Translations under genes and position numbers: made by a program
In this document: positions 1-7,472 of the stretch, piece by piece
Layout of the letters: every line of letters begins with the position of its first letter
Position numbering within the stretch: position 1 is the first letter of the stretch
From: an uncultured Proteiniphilum sp.
Lineage (GTDB): Bacteria; Bacteroidota; Bacteroidia; Bacteroidales; Dysgonomonadaceae
Reading direction: 5' to 3'
Assembly (NCBI GenBank): GCA_927407015.1
Contig: CAKMJT010000053.1
Coordinates: forward strand, 1 to 45,588
DNA: 45,588 nt
Notes under the pieces: model-generated
What the model saw: the letters and a program-made list of their open reading frames with translations, nothing else
Told to the model about the DNA's origin: nothing
Databases searched by the model: none

Positions 1-85
1 AGCAATCCGAAGCGGGAAATATGATACAGCGGCACACCTTGAGCGGCTGGGGCAGCTGAGAGAAGCAATCAAAAAACGCAAGTTA
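1..85. repeat. 85-bp perfect inverted repeat, left copy (partner 405-489)
   Basis: Positions 1-85 are the exact reverse complement of 405-489. In the plus direction this copy encodes the last residues of the DUF6371-like protein (ending AIKKRKLN then stop), while the partner copy encodes the same residues on the minus strand. The match may continue to the left of the window. The 319-bp segment between the copies carries one small gene. Confidence 0.95.
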
Positions 86-368
86 AATTAATGGTCAATA
101 CATTAAAGCCTTCCGCTTCGTTTTCTCTCAAATCATCAATGCTTACCGCCTGTAATGTGGGTAAAATGAATTTTGCCAAATCCAGCATGAATTTCAAACG
201 ATCTTTCGCCTCTAATGAATCTAAATCGCTCTGCATCTGTGGTAAATTACTCTGAACCAGCTGTTTAAATGCTTCTCTCACCTGGCTGCTGGCTTTATTA
301 GGCACTCCTTCCCGGCTGCTCATCTTCCCTGCCATTGTCGCTAAATCTTTGTTTTTGAATCCTCCCAT
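69..368 (-). CDS. Small hypothetical protein of the mobile element (99 aa)
   Basis: I do not recognise this protein with certainty. It is short, charged and helical. Its N-terminus (GGFKNKD, then a REGVPNKAS stretch) recalls small phage or element proteins that begin with a basic GRPxGxxNK-like segment. The ATG lies 12 bases after the stop of the upstream primase-like gene, so the two are probably cotranscribed. The last residues are read from the left inverted repeat at 1-85, so the C-terminus (ending TCVF) may not be native and the original gene may have ended differently. Confidence 0.6.
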   Translation of the reverse strand: MGGFKNKDLATMAGKMSSREGVPNKASSQVREAFKQLVQSNLPQMQSDLDSLEAKDRLKFMLDLAKFILPTLQAVSIDDLRENEAEGFNVLTINLTCVF

Positions 369-380
369 AATCTAAAATTT

Positions 381-1685
381 TTAAGATGTTAAACTAACAT
401 TATGTAACTTGCGTTTTTTGATTGCTTCTCTCAGCTGCCCCAGCCGCTCAAGGTGTGCCGCTGTATCATATTTCCCGCTTCGGATTGCTCGGATTGCACC
501 CCTCACGTATCTGTCCGGCTCGCAAATAGTGTATTTGTCTGTAATATCCATCGGGTGATCGGGCATCTTTACGCTGGTAAACCACCTCTCCAGTTCATCA
601 GCTTTATTATTGATGACCTCCTGCATTGGCGATACCTGCGATGCCGGTGTCGGTGTCTGCGATGCCTGTGTCGGTGCCTGCTGTATCGTTTGGGGTGATG
701 TGGCTATCTGCCTTATAAGATAATCGGCAATATCCAAACCGTTCTCCTTCTCCTCATCTGTCGCGATCCTCTCCAGAATATCAGATACAACAATCTTGCA
801 ACCATATACCCGCCGGATCTCGGCGGCTCTCCTGCTCCATTGCACAAACGCGGTGGGTCGGGTGGGGAGTTCCTTGCTTAGGTCGGGAAATAGGATCACC
901 GATCTCCCCTTCAGTGCTGAGGATTTGTCAAGGGTTAAACCATTGATGTTGCCGGCTGCAATCCAAATGTATTGCGGCATCATCACGCTTGCAATTACTG
1001 CCGTTTTCTCTGACTCCACGATCGCGATTGTACTATCTGGTTGCGATGACAAAAGATGTTCACCAAAATAACACTGTCTCAAATTGAAATCCTGCGGCAC
1101 CGATCCCGCTCTTTTCAGCTTGTTATGCACCCAGTCAATGGCACCGCTTGCATTGTGTACCCGCTTGCCTGTGGCGGGGTCGTATTGCATGATCTTGCCA
1201 GTACGCACCTTCTCATCTATATCAATCTGCCAGAATATAACATTCCCGCTTTTGGTGGATCCTAATTTGTATCTCTCGCATACCTCATCGATTGATTGGT
1301 TTAAACCATTGATATTTTCAAACAGATCCCTCAGGAATTGAACAAAATCGCTTTTGGTGCCCAGTGATCTGCTCATATACTCAGCCGGAATCAAACCTGC
1401 TGCCTTCGGTGTTGCCTGCATCATCGGTGGTCGGTGCGCGGTGGGTCGTACCGGCACCATCTCGCGCGATGCCTGTGTCGGTGGATTGTCAATGAAATAC
1501 TGTTTCGGGGTGTAATGATAGCCACACGAATTGGCGTGATTGCACATCCCCACCATCCGGTTAATAGGTTGGTTGGTGTCTCCATCAAGGTATAATGTAA
1601 ATGAATTGCTCTTTTCACATTTTGGGCACGTTTTCCGGCTATCTTTGCCAGTGTATCGCTGCAAGTATGGCTGTTTATATCTCAT
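381..1685 (-). CDS. DUF6371-like zinc-ribbon/Toprim-like primase protein (434 aa)
   Basis: The N-terminus has a zinc-ribbon pattern: CPKC near residue 21, then two further Cys before GYH near residues 48-57. The middle (about residues 215-265) holds an acidic VESEKTA motif and a later LFPDLS segment, as in Toprim-type primase domains. A low-complexity Gln/Thr/Pro-rich linker (about 335-360) precedes a short helical C-terminus. Proteins of this type in Bacteroidota elements are annotated as DUF6371 and sit next to RepA-like helicases, as here. The likely role is priming or initiating replication of the element. The last 28 codons lie in the 85-bp inverted repeat, and the neighbouring 127-bp gap is rich in iteron-like repeats. 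The family name is from memory and the function is inferred. Confidence 0.65.
   Translation of the reverse strand: MRYKQPYLQRYTGKDSRKTCPKCEKSNSFTLYLDGDTNQPINRMVGMCNHANSCGYHYTPKQYFIDNPPTQASREMVPVRPTAHRPPMMQATPKAAGLIPAEYMSRSLGTKSDFVQFLRDLFENINGLNQSIDEVCERYKLGSTKSGNVIFWQIDIDEKVRTGKIMQYDPATGKRVHNASGAIDWVHNKLKRAGSVPQDFNLRQCYFGEHLLSSQPDSTIAIVESEKTAVIASVMMPQYIWIAAGNINGLTLDKSSALKGRSVILFPDLSKELPTRPTAFVQWSRRAAEIRRVYGCKIVVSDILERIATDEEKENGLDIADYLIRQIATSPQTIQQAPTQASQTPTPASQVSPMQEVINNKADELERWFTSVKMPDHPMDITDKYTICEPDRYVRGAIRAIRSGKYDTAAHLERLGQLREAIKKRKLHNVSLTS
405..489. repeat. 85-bp perfect inverted repeat, right copy (partner 1-85)
   Basis: This copy lies inside the 3' end of the primase-like gene. It is the reverse complement of 1-85 with no mismatch; the match breaks at 404 against 86. 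Confidence 0.95.
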
Positions 1686-1701
1686 TATCAGTGTATTGAT
1701 T

Positions 1702-1820
1702 TGGTTTAATATGGTTTAAACCATAGTTTTAAACTTAACCTCAATGTTTGGTTTAGTTTAGTTTAGCCCCCTATATATAGGGGCATACTAAACCATACGG
1801 TTAAACCATAGATTAAACCA
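1702..1820. repeat. Iteron-like TGGTTTA/TAAACCA cluster with two palindromes (candidate origin or operator)
   Basis: Seven copies of the heptamer TGGTTTA or its complement lie here: TGGTTTA at 1702, 1712 and 1749, and TAAACCA at 1717, 1789, 1802 and 1814. Two form the 16-bp perfect palindrome TATGGTTTAAACCATA (1710-1725). A second perfect palindrome, CCCCTATATATAGGGG, lies at 1768-1783, and a TTTAG triple repeat precedes it. The field fills the gap between the RepA-like ATPase gene and the primase-like gene. Iterons beside a replication helicase are typical of plasmid-type origins; autoregulation of the primase gene is the alternative. Confidence 0.6.
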
Positions 1821-2970
1821 TTGAGTAAATAGTAGTATTTCCTTTTGGCTTCCATTTAATCAACTTCTCATTTTTGAAATACGCAATGAAATCTTTCGCT
1901 TTATTGGTACCTATCCCATACGCATTTCTTATGGCACTCACGAAATCGCCACCTCTCATTTCAATCTCATTGGCAAACATCCTCCCCAGTATGTCAGTAT
2001 GCTGATCGGAATCCCAGTCGGTCGGTTTGACAATTTTCTTTTTGTCGGTTTTCATCCTCAGTGCATCCGCATCACCCTCAGATAATATGTAAGGCAATCC
2101 ATCCTCAATTCCGAATACTATCGATGCCGGCTCTTTGTCGCGGGTGGCTATTGGTGTGATCTCTGAGTAATCCTCATTTCTCTCAAGCTTGTTCACACCC
2201 AGCACCGCCAGTGATTTGTTCATCAGTTCGGTGCCAACGTGACCACGCGCGTTATTGTCTCCCTTGTTCATATGCAGCACGCAGCAAATGTGAATCATCT
2301 GTTCAGTGCTCCATTTCATCAGCTTGCTGGTTATCATTGTCGCCTGCTCCTCATCGTTGATCGATGTGATAAGGTCTCGAATCCCATCGATCACCACAAA
2401 CCCCAGATCGGGTGTGTTGCGGATGATATGCTCAATCACCAACAACCTCTCGGCTGGTGCATAGGGTCGCAACGTATATGCATGGAAATTGGGCAGATCA
2501 TCGCCCTTGTAATCTTTATCCAGAATCCCATATACTCGCCTTGCACTCATTTTTGAGTAATACTCACTCTGCTCCGTATCAATGTAGACAACAACGCTCT
2601 TATCATCCGGTAATTCACCGCGAATCCTGTCGCCTACCTCAATATCTCCCACCATCGCCGCCAGAAGTAAATCAGATGCAAATGTCTTTCGGCTCTTTGC
2701 CTTTCCTATTACTGTAGAAATATCACCCAGTGCCAACACCGGCTCACCATCAATCCACAAACAATGTGGTGGCTTCTCGGAATCCGCTTTCAAATCCATT
2801 TTTGATGATTGGGCAATCTCTTTCACCACCTCATCAGGTAGCTGCGGGATCGGCATCCCTGCGGGTTGATATGGTGCCATTGGCGGGGCTGTATGCTGTC
2901 TCCCCAACTCCTGTTCCAGCTGTGCAATATCTGCCCGCAGAACGTCTGTAAATCCGTTGTTATCTGCCAT
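1813..2970 (-). CDS. RepA-like AAA/RecA-fold ATPase, probable replicative helicase of the element (385 aa)
   Basis: A P-loop is seen as IGKAKSRKT at about residues 86-94, and a Walker B strand as FVVIDGIRDLI at about residue 190. A later LHMNKGD...RGHVGTE segment fits the conserved motifs of RepA/DnaB-like (AAA_25 type) hexameric helicases. The C-terminal ~70 residues look like a winged-helix unit (NAYGIGTNKAKDFIAYFKNEKLI). The start ATG overlaps the end of the upstream gene by 11 bases. It probably unwinds the element's origin together with the primase-like protein encoded downstream. A general NTPase role cannot be excluded. Confidence 0.75.
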   Translation of the reverse strand: MADNNGFTDVLRADIAQLEQELGRQHTAPPMAPYQPAGMPIPQLPDEVVKEIAQSSKMDLKADSEKPPHCLWIDGEPVLALGDISTVIGKAKSRKTFASDLLLAAMVGDIEVGDRIRGELPDDKSVVVYIDTEQSEYYSKMSARRVYGILDKDYKGDDLPNFHAYTLRPYAPAERLLVIEHIIRNTPDLGFVVIDGIRDLITSINDEEQATMITSKLMKWSTEQMIHICCVLHMNKGDNNARGHVGTELMNKSLAVLGVNKLERNEDYSEITPIATRDKEPASIVFGIEDGLPYILSEGDADALRMKTDKKKIVKPTDWDSDQHTDILGRMFANEIEMRGGDFVSAIRNAYGIGTNKAKDFIAYFKNEKLIKWKPKGNTTIYSMV

Positions 2971-3352
2971 AGCTGTTGCGGTTTTTTGGTAAATTTTTCT
3001 GTCGGGAATTACGCACCTCCAAATAGTATGCCTTGTGACCGGTGACCTCGCAGAAGTCCAGCCCCCAGTAATAAATCAATCTCCTTTTGTTCAATCTTAT
3101 TACCGAATGTCTCACCCGCTGGCAGCTGTATGCATCACCCAGCATCGCGCATATCATTTTCGTTGTGCAGCTTTTTTTGAGCAACACGCCGTAAACCTGT
3201 CTGTCCAGATGATCGCTTGCCGATATTGTGGTTTTTCGGCTTTTATGCTTCTCATTATAAAGATATTTGCTATCTTTGTGCTGCCCCCTTATATTGAATT
3301 TTGCGCCCTGCATCGGTTCCCGCCGGTGGGGGCGTTGTTTATTTTCGCTCAT
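2960..3352 (-). CDS. Hypothetical basic protein of the mobile element (130 aa)
   Basis: I do not recognise the family. The protein is rich in Arg and Lys. After about residue 55 it has a segment that could form a winged helix (SASDHLDRQVYGVLLKKS, then RHSVIRLNKRRLIYY), which suggests DNA binding. The open frame extends to 3421, but the ATG at 3350-3352 is preferred: it follows the stop of the upstream HTH gene by one base and has a GGGAGGG purine tract upstream. Its 3' end overlaps the ATPase gene by 11 bases, so the three genes look like one operon. Confidence 0.6.
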   Translation of the reverse strand: MSENKQRPHRREPMQGAKFNIRGQHKDSKYLYNEKHKSRKTTISASDHLDRQVYGVLLKKSCTTKMICAMLGDAYSCQRVRHSVIRLNKRRLIYYWGLDFCEVTGHKAYYLEVRNSRQKNLPKNRNSYGR

Positions 3353-3353
3353 T

Positions 3354-3707
3354 TTATGCCCTCCCTTTTCTACGTGCATTTTCAGCCACTGTGTTTGTGA
3401 TCTCATCACCTCCGGTGGCATCGTTGCCGATCAGTCTCTTGCTGATCCACTGATCCAGTTCATTCACGTCAAAGAGGATTTTTCGCTCCCCAAACCTGCT
3501 AAATGGTATGGTGCCTGCCATTGTGTGTTTGTACATTGTTGATTTTGAAATAGGGTAGCCCTGCTCATTCAGATAAATCAAGGCTTCATCGATATTCATT
3601 TTCAACTTACGTGCCGGCTCGGCTGTCGCTTCGGCTTTCATATTTGCCGCAACCTGTTTCAGAAGAACTTCCAGATCATCGCGTTTCAATACAACTAAAT
3701 TTTCCAT
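3354..3707 (-). CDS. HTH (excisionase/HTH_17-like) DNA-binding protein (117 aa)
   Basis: Residues about 37-92 read MNIDEALIYLNEQG, then ISKSTMYKHTMAGTIPFSRFGERKILFD, then a DQWI helix. This is the usual layout of the excisionase/MerR-like helix-turn-helix family (HTH_17). An N-terminal helix (about 5-33) may dimerise. Such proteins in integrative elements act as excisionase (directionality factor) or as repressor of the replication operon. The gene heads the operon that continues into the basic protein, the ATPase and the primase. A TATCTTTG -7 element lies just upstream (3736-3743) and an array of ATATCGC half-sites sits at 3786-3846. Confidence 0.75.
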   Translation of the reverse strand: MENLVVLKRDDLEVLLKQVAANMKAEATAEPARKLKMNIDEALIYLNEQGYPISKSTMYKHTMAGTIPFSRFGERKILFDVNELDQWISKRLIGNDATGGDEITNTVAENARRKGRA

Positions 3708-3735
3708 CTTGCTATTTTTAAGAATTTGTATATAG

Positions 3736-3743
3736 CAAAGATA
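3736..3743 (-). promoter_or_regulatory. Bacteroidota-type -7 element of the HTH-replication operon
   Basis: On the minus strand this reads TATCTTTG, a full match to the Bacteroidota -7 consensus TAnnTTTG, about 29 bases upstream of the ATG at 3707. I see no convincing -33 TTTG at 19-21 bases further upstream. Confidence 0.5.
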
Positions 3744-3785
3744 ACCTACGGAAAGCTGCTAAATGCATAAAAATCAATACATTAC

Positions 3786-3846
3786 GCGATATTAAAGGAT
3801 ATCGCACTATATCGCGGATATTGAAAATCAGTTAGTTATAATATCG
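3786..3846. promoter_or_regulatory. ATATCGC inverted/direct repeat array (candidate operator or recombination accessory site)
   Basis: GCGATAT (3786-3792) and ATATCGC (3799-3805) form a perfect 7-bp inverted repeat with a 6-base spacer. ATATCGCGGATAT follows at 3809-3821 as a second imperfect palindrome, and ATATCG recurs at 3841-3846. The array lies directly upstream of the HTH gene's promoter, in a 228-bp gap with no gene. It may be bound by the HTH protein. Confidence 0.5.
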
Positions 3847-3879
3847 TATCCCTGTTTCGGTATCGGTTAGGTATTGACA

Positions 3880-3912
3880 AATAAAAAAGGCAATCAAATT
3901 AATGATTGCCCT
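3880..3912 (-). terminator. Intrinsic terminator after the 250-aa gene
   Basis: Read on the minus strand, GGCAATCA (3910-3903) pairs with TGATTGCC (3896-3889) around a 6-base loop, and a run of six T follows. It lies 24 bases past the stop of the gene at 3936-4688. Confidence 0.75.
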
Positions 3913-3935
3913 TGTTAATGCATAGAACATCAGTA

Positions 3936-4688
3936 TTATATCTTCTCGAATTGTTCCAGAATTTCATTCATTGAATTTTCATCTGCGGATTGTTCATTTC
4001 TTTTTCTGTTTGTGGGCAGCTTCATTTTCTGCCCCTTTATATCCAGAAAATAGTGTTCGACTGTTCTCAGCATCTCGGCATCAGTGCCGCATTTAATCTT
4101 TGAGAGTAGATCGCGCAAACATTGCTTGTTTCCCACACACCATTTTATTTTTTTAAATTTCTCTCCCATCAAGGGTGCTCCACCAAAAGCAAAACGGAAA
4201 TTTTGATAGTCCTCATCTTTTCCGATAAATCCCTTATCCTTCAATTCCGCATATAAGAAACGTTGTTCTTCTCCTCTGAGCAACCGCGTTAATGGTTTCA
4301 GCTTGCCGCCTTGCAGACTATCGATCCCAGCTAACAACTTTGACTCATCTCTGCTCACCTCCTCCAGCTGTGATTTGTATCTCTCTATCTCCACCGCTAC
4401 CCGCCTTGTGTGGTATTCATCATACGTCTCATTACCCAAAACATCAGTACGCAGATTGTATGACATCTTGTGACCATAGCCAAACGCTTCATCTATTTCA
4501 TTCTCTAAATATGATCTTTTCTTTGCCGCATCATCTTTGATCACCCCCCTCAATCCATTGATGAAGTCCTCAGGATTGTAGAATAGATCACGCTCAGCCA
4601 TTTTCATTTTTCGCTCGAAATACCCAGCAATCTCATCATCATTCGATGGTACATTTGCGATTATATCGAAGTAGTTAATATCACCCAT
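3936..4688 (-). CDS. Hypothetical element protein, coiled-coil then conserved C-terminal domain (250 aa)
   Basis: I do not recognise a named family. Residues about 20-135 are charged and helical (EIAGYFERKMKMAERDLF, then VEIERYKSQLEEVSRDE), consistent with coiled coil. The C-terminal part (about 150-215) contains FRFAFGGAPL, IKWCVGNKQCLRDLL and VEHYFLDIKG, an arrangement I associate with accessory proteins next to integrases in Bacteroidota elements. The gene follows the integrase by 24 bases in the same direction and ends at its own terminator, so it is probably cotranscribed with int. Confidence 0.6.
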   Translation of the reverse strand: MGDINYFDIIANVPSNDDEIAGYFERKMKMAERDLFYNPEDFINGLRGVIKDDAAKKRSYLENEIDEAFGYGHKMSYNLRTDVLGNETYDEYHTRRVAVEIERYKSQLEEVSRDESKLLAGIDSLQGGKLKPLTRLLRGEEQRFLYAELKDKGFIGKDEDYQNFRFAFGGAPLMGEKFKKIKWCVGNKQCLRDLLSKIKCGTDAEMLRTVEHYFLDIKGQKMKLPTNRKRNEQSADENSMNEILEQFEKI

Positions 4689-4712
4689 ATCAATTTCTTT
4701 TTAATGGTTGTG

Positions 4713-6128
4713 TCATCCGGTTATCGCGATGCTGTTTATCGTGTTGTACTGCTTCTGTGGGTTCATCAGCTTCGAATTGATCTCACGTCTTTTTTTGGGT
4801 GTCGGGTTGTTATATCCGGCTGTGACATTTTTCGCAGTGCTGTGTCCGACCATCTGCTTAACGAATATCTCACTGATATATAGTTCACTTATAAGGTGCG
4901 TAACATAGCTGTTGCGCGCGTATGCCGTTGATAGGTTCCCATCCAAGCCCAACTGTGCCGCGATGACCTTCAGTGCGTTATTCAGCGGGATCAATCCCAG
5001 ATTGATAGCTTTTTTGATTTGGCTCTCATTCTTATCCAGCCGATCAATGCCGTTCAGTATTGGGAATATATAGCCCTCCTGTCGGTCGTTCCCATGCCTG
5101 TTGATGATCTCCATCATCGGGGGCAGTAAGGGTGCGTAAATAGGCTGTGGGCTTCCCTTCTTGCCGGTGTCTCTGGTTTTCTTTCTGATAAACTTTATTT
5201 CTCCTGTTGCTGAGTCAATATCCCTGTATTGCATCCGGCAAAGATCACCAAAGTTCAAACCATTGCAGTAAAACATAAATACGAAAATATCCCTCGCGAA
5301 TATCAATGAATGATTGTCGCTCTGAAAATCCTCTATCTTCCAAATGTCCTCTATCGGCAACGCGATGTTTCGTCTGCTTCCCTCTGGTATTTGGTATTTG
5401 TTCTCTCCAAAGGGATATTTGTTTCCAGTCAAATACGGATCATCACCCTTGTTATTGATGATCGCTCTGAGGGTTCTCATATAGATCCCAATCGTTGCGT
5501 TTTCTATGCCTGTTTCAGCCCAGAAGTTCTCACAATCGTTTAAAAACTTAACCGTTATATCATCGAAGTAAATATCGGCGGTAACGCTCAAAACATTCTT
5601 GCCCCTTGTGTTGTACTTCTTATTGATACAATCATCGATGAACAGTTCTTTCGCCGCCTTGCTTCTCAATCCCTTGTAGTGTTTAAACCTCATCAGTGCC
5701 TTTATCGTTGATAGGTAAACCCCAGCATTGCCCACCTTGTATGCATCGCTCAGGGTGGCTATCTTTGAGTTAAACGCATCATTTACGGTGGTTATATCCG
5801 ACCGCCCAAGCTTGCGGTTCAGTGCATCAAAAGAGAAATTTCCCGCCAGTTCTCTGATAATCGGTTTGAGGGTGTCATTAAAATATTTCGTCAGATCATC
5901 TTTGAGTTCTTTCAGATGTTTCGCATTTCCATTGGCAAAATCCTTTTCATTTGCATTATCGAACACCTCCCAATCCTTTCCGTTCAGCATCTTTCCAGAT
6001 GAATAATAAACCCTCTGCCGCCTGTATGTAATGCACCACCTCAGGGGGCAATCACCCTCAGCATCCCTTTTGCGAACATCGCGCATCAGGTATGCTGTTA
6101 GTTCATTATTAGAATAGTAAATCTTCAT
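4713..6128 (-). CDS. Tyrosine recombinase (integrase) of the element (471 aa)
   Basis: It integrates and excises the element at an att site. An N-terminal arm-binding region and a SAM-like core-binding domain (about 90-250) precede a catalytic domain with CNGLNFGDLCRM near residue 287, YARNSYVTHL near 402 (second Arg), VGHST near 430 and the nucleophile Tyr in AGYNNP near 438. The first canonical Arg seems to be replaced (LN where LR is usual), as known for IntDOT-type Bacteroides recombinases. The gene lies 221 bases from the tRNA-Gly 3'-half at 6349-6391, the usual position of an integrase beside its att site. A decayed relative lies at 28666-28806. Confidence 0.9.
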   Translation of the reverse strand: MKIYYSNNELTAYLMRDVRKRDAEGDCPLRWCITYRRQRVYYSSGKMLNGKDWEVFDNANEKDFANGNAKHLKELKDDLTKYFNDTLKPIIRELAGNFSFDALNRKLGRSDITTVNDAFNSKIATLSDAYKVGNAGVYLSTIKALMRFKHYKGLRSKAAKELFIDDCINKKYNTRGKNVLSVTADIYFDDITVKFLNDCENFWAETGIENATIGIYMRTLRAIINNKGDDPYLTGNKYPFGENKYQIPEGSRRNIALPIEDIWKIEDFQSDNHSLIFARDIFVFMFYCNGLNFGDLCRMQYRDIDSATGEIKFIRKKTRDTGKKGSPQPIYAPLLPPMMEIINRHGNDRQEGYIFPILNGIDRLDKNESQIKKAINLGLIPLNNALKVIAAQLGLDGNLSTAYARNSYVTHLISELYISEIFVKQMVGHSTAKNVTAGYNNPTPKKRREINSKLMNPQKQYNTINSIAITG

Positions 6129-6218
6129 ATCAAAATAGTTAAATTGTAAATATCAACCACGCCCAATTTGGAACACACAATGCAACACCGGATCACCATA
6201 GAACACGTAAATCACACA

Positions 6219-6226
6219 CAAATATA
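6219..6226 (-). promoter_or_regulatory. -7 promoter element of the integrase gene
   Basis: The minus strand reads TATATTTG, a full match to TAnnTTTG, about 90 bases upstream of the integrase ATG. No clear -33 element is seen. Confidence 0.4.
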
Positions 6227-6348
6227 ATGGTAAAAAATGATTAAATGAAAAGTAATGAAAGAAAGTTATCCGCATAAAAGGTTAAAAGCAAGTTATATAT
6301 AAAATATTGGGATAAAAAAGGAAAATAAAAGAAATGTTAAATCAGGGG

Positions 6349-6391
6349 TTTCCCAAGCTGAGGGTCGCGAGTTCGAGTCTCGTTTGCCGCT
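6349..6391 (+). other. attachment site: 3' half of tRNA-Gly(CCC)
   Basis: The sequence runs from the anticodon loop TTCCCAA (6350-6356, anticodon CCC) through the 3' anticodon strand GCTGA, variable loop, T arm (GCGAG, TTCGAGT, CTCGT), acceptor strand TTGCCGC and discriminator T. The 5' half of a tRNA is missing: the bases before 6349 do not pair with GCTGA and no GCGGCAA acceptor strand is present. This is the expected direct-repeat scar left when an element integrates into the 3' end of a tRNA gene. The intact tRNA should lie beyond the left edge of the window. Confidence 0.85.
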
Positions 6392-6402
6392 CACACAAAT
6401 TC

Positions 6403-6440
6403 AAGCACATATCGGTTTACACCGGTGGGTGCTTTGGCTT
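6403..6440 (+). terminator. Hairpin after the tRNA-Gly 3' end
   Basis: AAGCAC (6403-6408) pairs with GTGCTT (6429-6434), with an inner stem CGGT/ACCG (6413-6416, 6421-6424), followed by GGCTTTT. It looks like the original terminator of the tRNA-Gly gene, which would place the pre-insertion downstream flank to the right of the att copy. Confidence 0.55.
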
Positions 6441-6747
6441 TTAGTCTGATAAAGCTTGTTTATAAGATTTCAATTTTCAATGTTCGAATAGGGGAGGTTA
6501 CATAAAGAATAGCCTACAACCACATGAAAATAATTCGCTGAATCCGATTGAGTCGTAAATCACAAACGTCAAGTGATCCTGATTCGTACCATATCAATTC
6601 TTCAATCAATGATGGATATCAATCATTATTTTCTCCGCTCTTTCTTTTAATTATTGATTATATTACGTACTTTTGAAAGAGGTACGCAAACGATATCGAT
6701 GGCGCAATAATTTTGTCATGAATAGGGGAATATCTTTTCTCTATTTA
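6441..6747. other. AT-rich gap before the BREX operon
   Basis: No gene is supported here. The segment is AT-rich. TACTTTTG at 6668-6675 matches TAnnTTTG and could be a second start point for the BREX transcript, but it lacks a -33 partner and lies 168 bases from the brxA ATG. Confidence 0.4.
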
Positions 6748-6790
6748 TGTCACAAGTTGTCATTTATCTATTATTTCTTTGCTATCTTTA
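6748..6790 (+). promoter_or_regulatory. Candidate BREX promoter and operator
   Basis: TATCTTTA at 6783-6790 matches 7 of 8 positions of TAnnTTTG. A TTG at 6757-6759 could serve as -33, although the 23-base spacing is a little long. The -33 region is covered by TGTCACAAGTTGTCA (6748-6762); closely related sequences recur at 17114-17144 and 24986-25000. The brxA ATG follows 52 bases after the -7 element. Confidence 0.4.
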
Positions 6791-6842
6791 AGATACTTTC
6801 AGTTATTTGACAGTAAGTCCTTTATTCATATTTAATTCAGCT

Positions 6843-7472
6843 ATGGCCAATTCTACATACACAGGCTCTTTCTCTGCCGGAAGCCTGTTTCACAAAGAAA
6901 CAAATGCACTTCTTCCCTTGCTACGCTCTGTGAACTCCCAGGCCTTATTAAAAAAGGAAATTCAGCAAAATGATTTACTGAAGATCAATTCCGAAAGTTC
7001 TCGGAAAAGAACTGTATCGGAAATTGTAAAACGCTTTAATCACACGGAGAATTCTTTTTGGGACTACTATATAAATCGCAACGAAGAAGAACAAAAAATA
7101 CTCCTTTTCTTCCAATGCTTGAAGGTTTACAGATTAATGTTCGATTTTCATTTCAACGTTACTGTAAAACAGTGGAATTCTTCAACACCCCTGGTAGAGC
7201 CATACTTATATCAAATGGAACTCAATGAAATTGCAGGTAGGGATGAAAAGGTCTATAACTGGTCGGATCTGACCAAAGCAAAAGTGATTTCTGTTTATAT
7301 ACGAATACTGAAAGATATTGATATGTTAGATCCTAAAAGTCTTCGGTTAAAATCATTAAGTTCTGACCTACACTTTTTTTCATATTTTATCAAAATTAAA
7401 GAAGCATGGTTCTTAGATGCGTGTTTGCTTAACGCTCAAATGAAAAAACAAATAATTGAAAGTGCCTTATGA
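6843..7472 (+). CDS. brxA: BREX protein BrxA (DUF1819), 209 aa
   Basis: First gene of the BREX operon. The N-terminus (TYTGSFSAGSLFHKETNALLPLL) has the SFTAGGLLxxE-like opening typical of BrxA/DUF1819, and the length is normal for the family (about 200 aa). BrxA is a small DNA-binding component of type 1 BREX; its exact role is not settled. The frame is open from a TTG at 6807, but the ATG at 6843 fits the family start better. It overlaps brxB by the four bases ATGA, which implies translational coupling. Confidence 0.85.
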   Translation: MANSTYTGSFSAGSLFHKETNALLPLLRSVNSQALLKKEIQQNDLLKINSESSRKRTVSEIVKRFNHTENSFWDYYINRNEEEQKILLFFQCLKVYRLMFDFHFNVTVKQWNSSTPLVEPYLYQMELNEIAGRDEKVYNWSDLTKAKVISVYIRILKDIDMLDPKSLRLKSLSSDLHFFSYFIKIKEAWFLDACLLNAQMKKQIIESAL

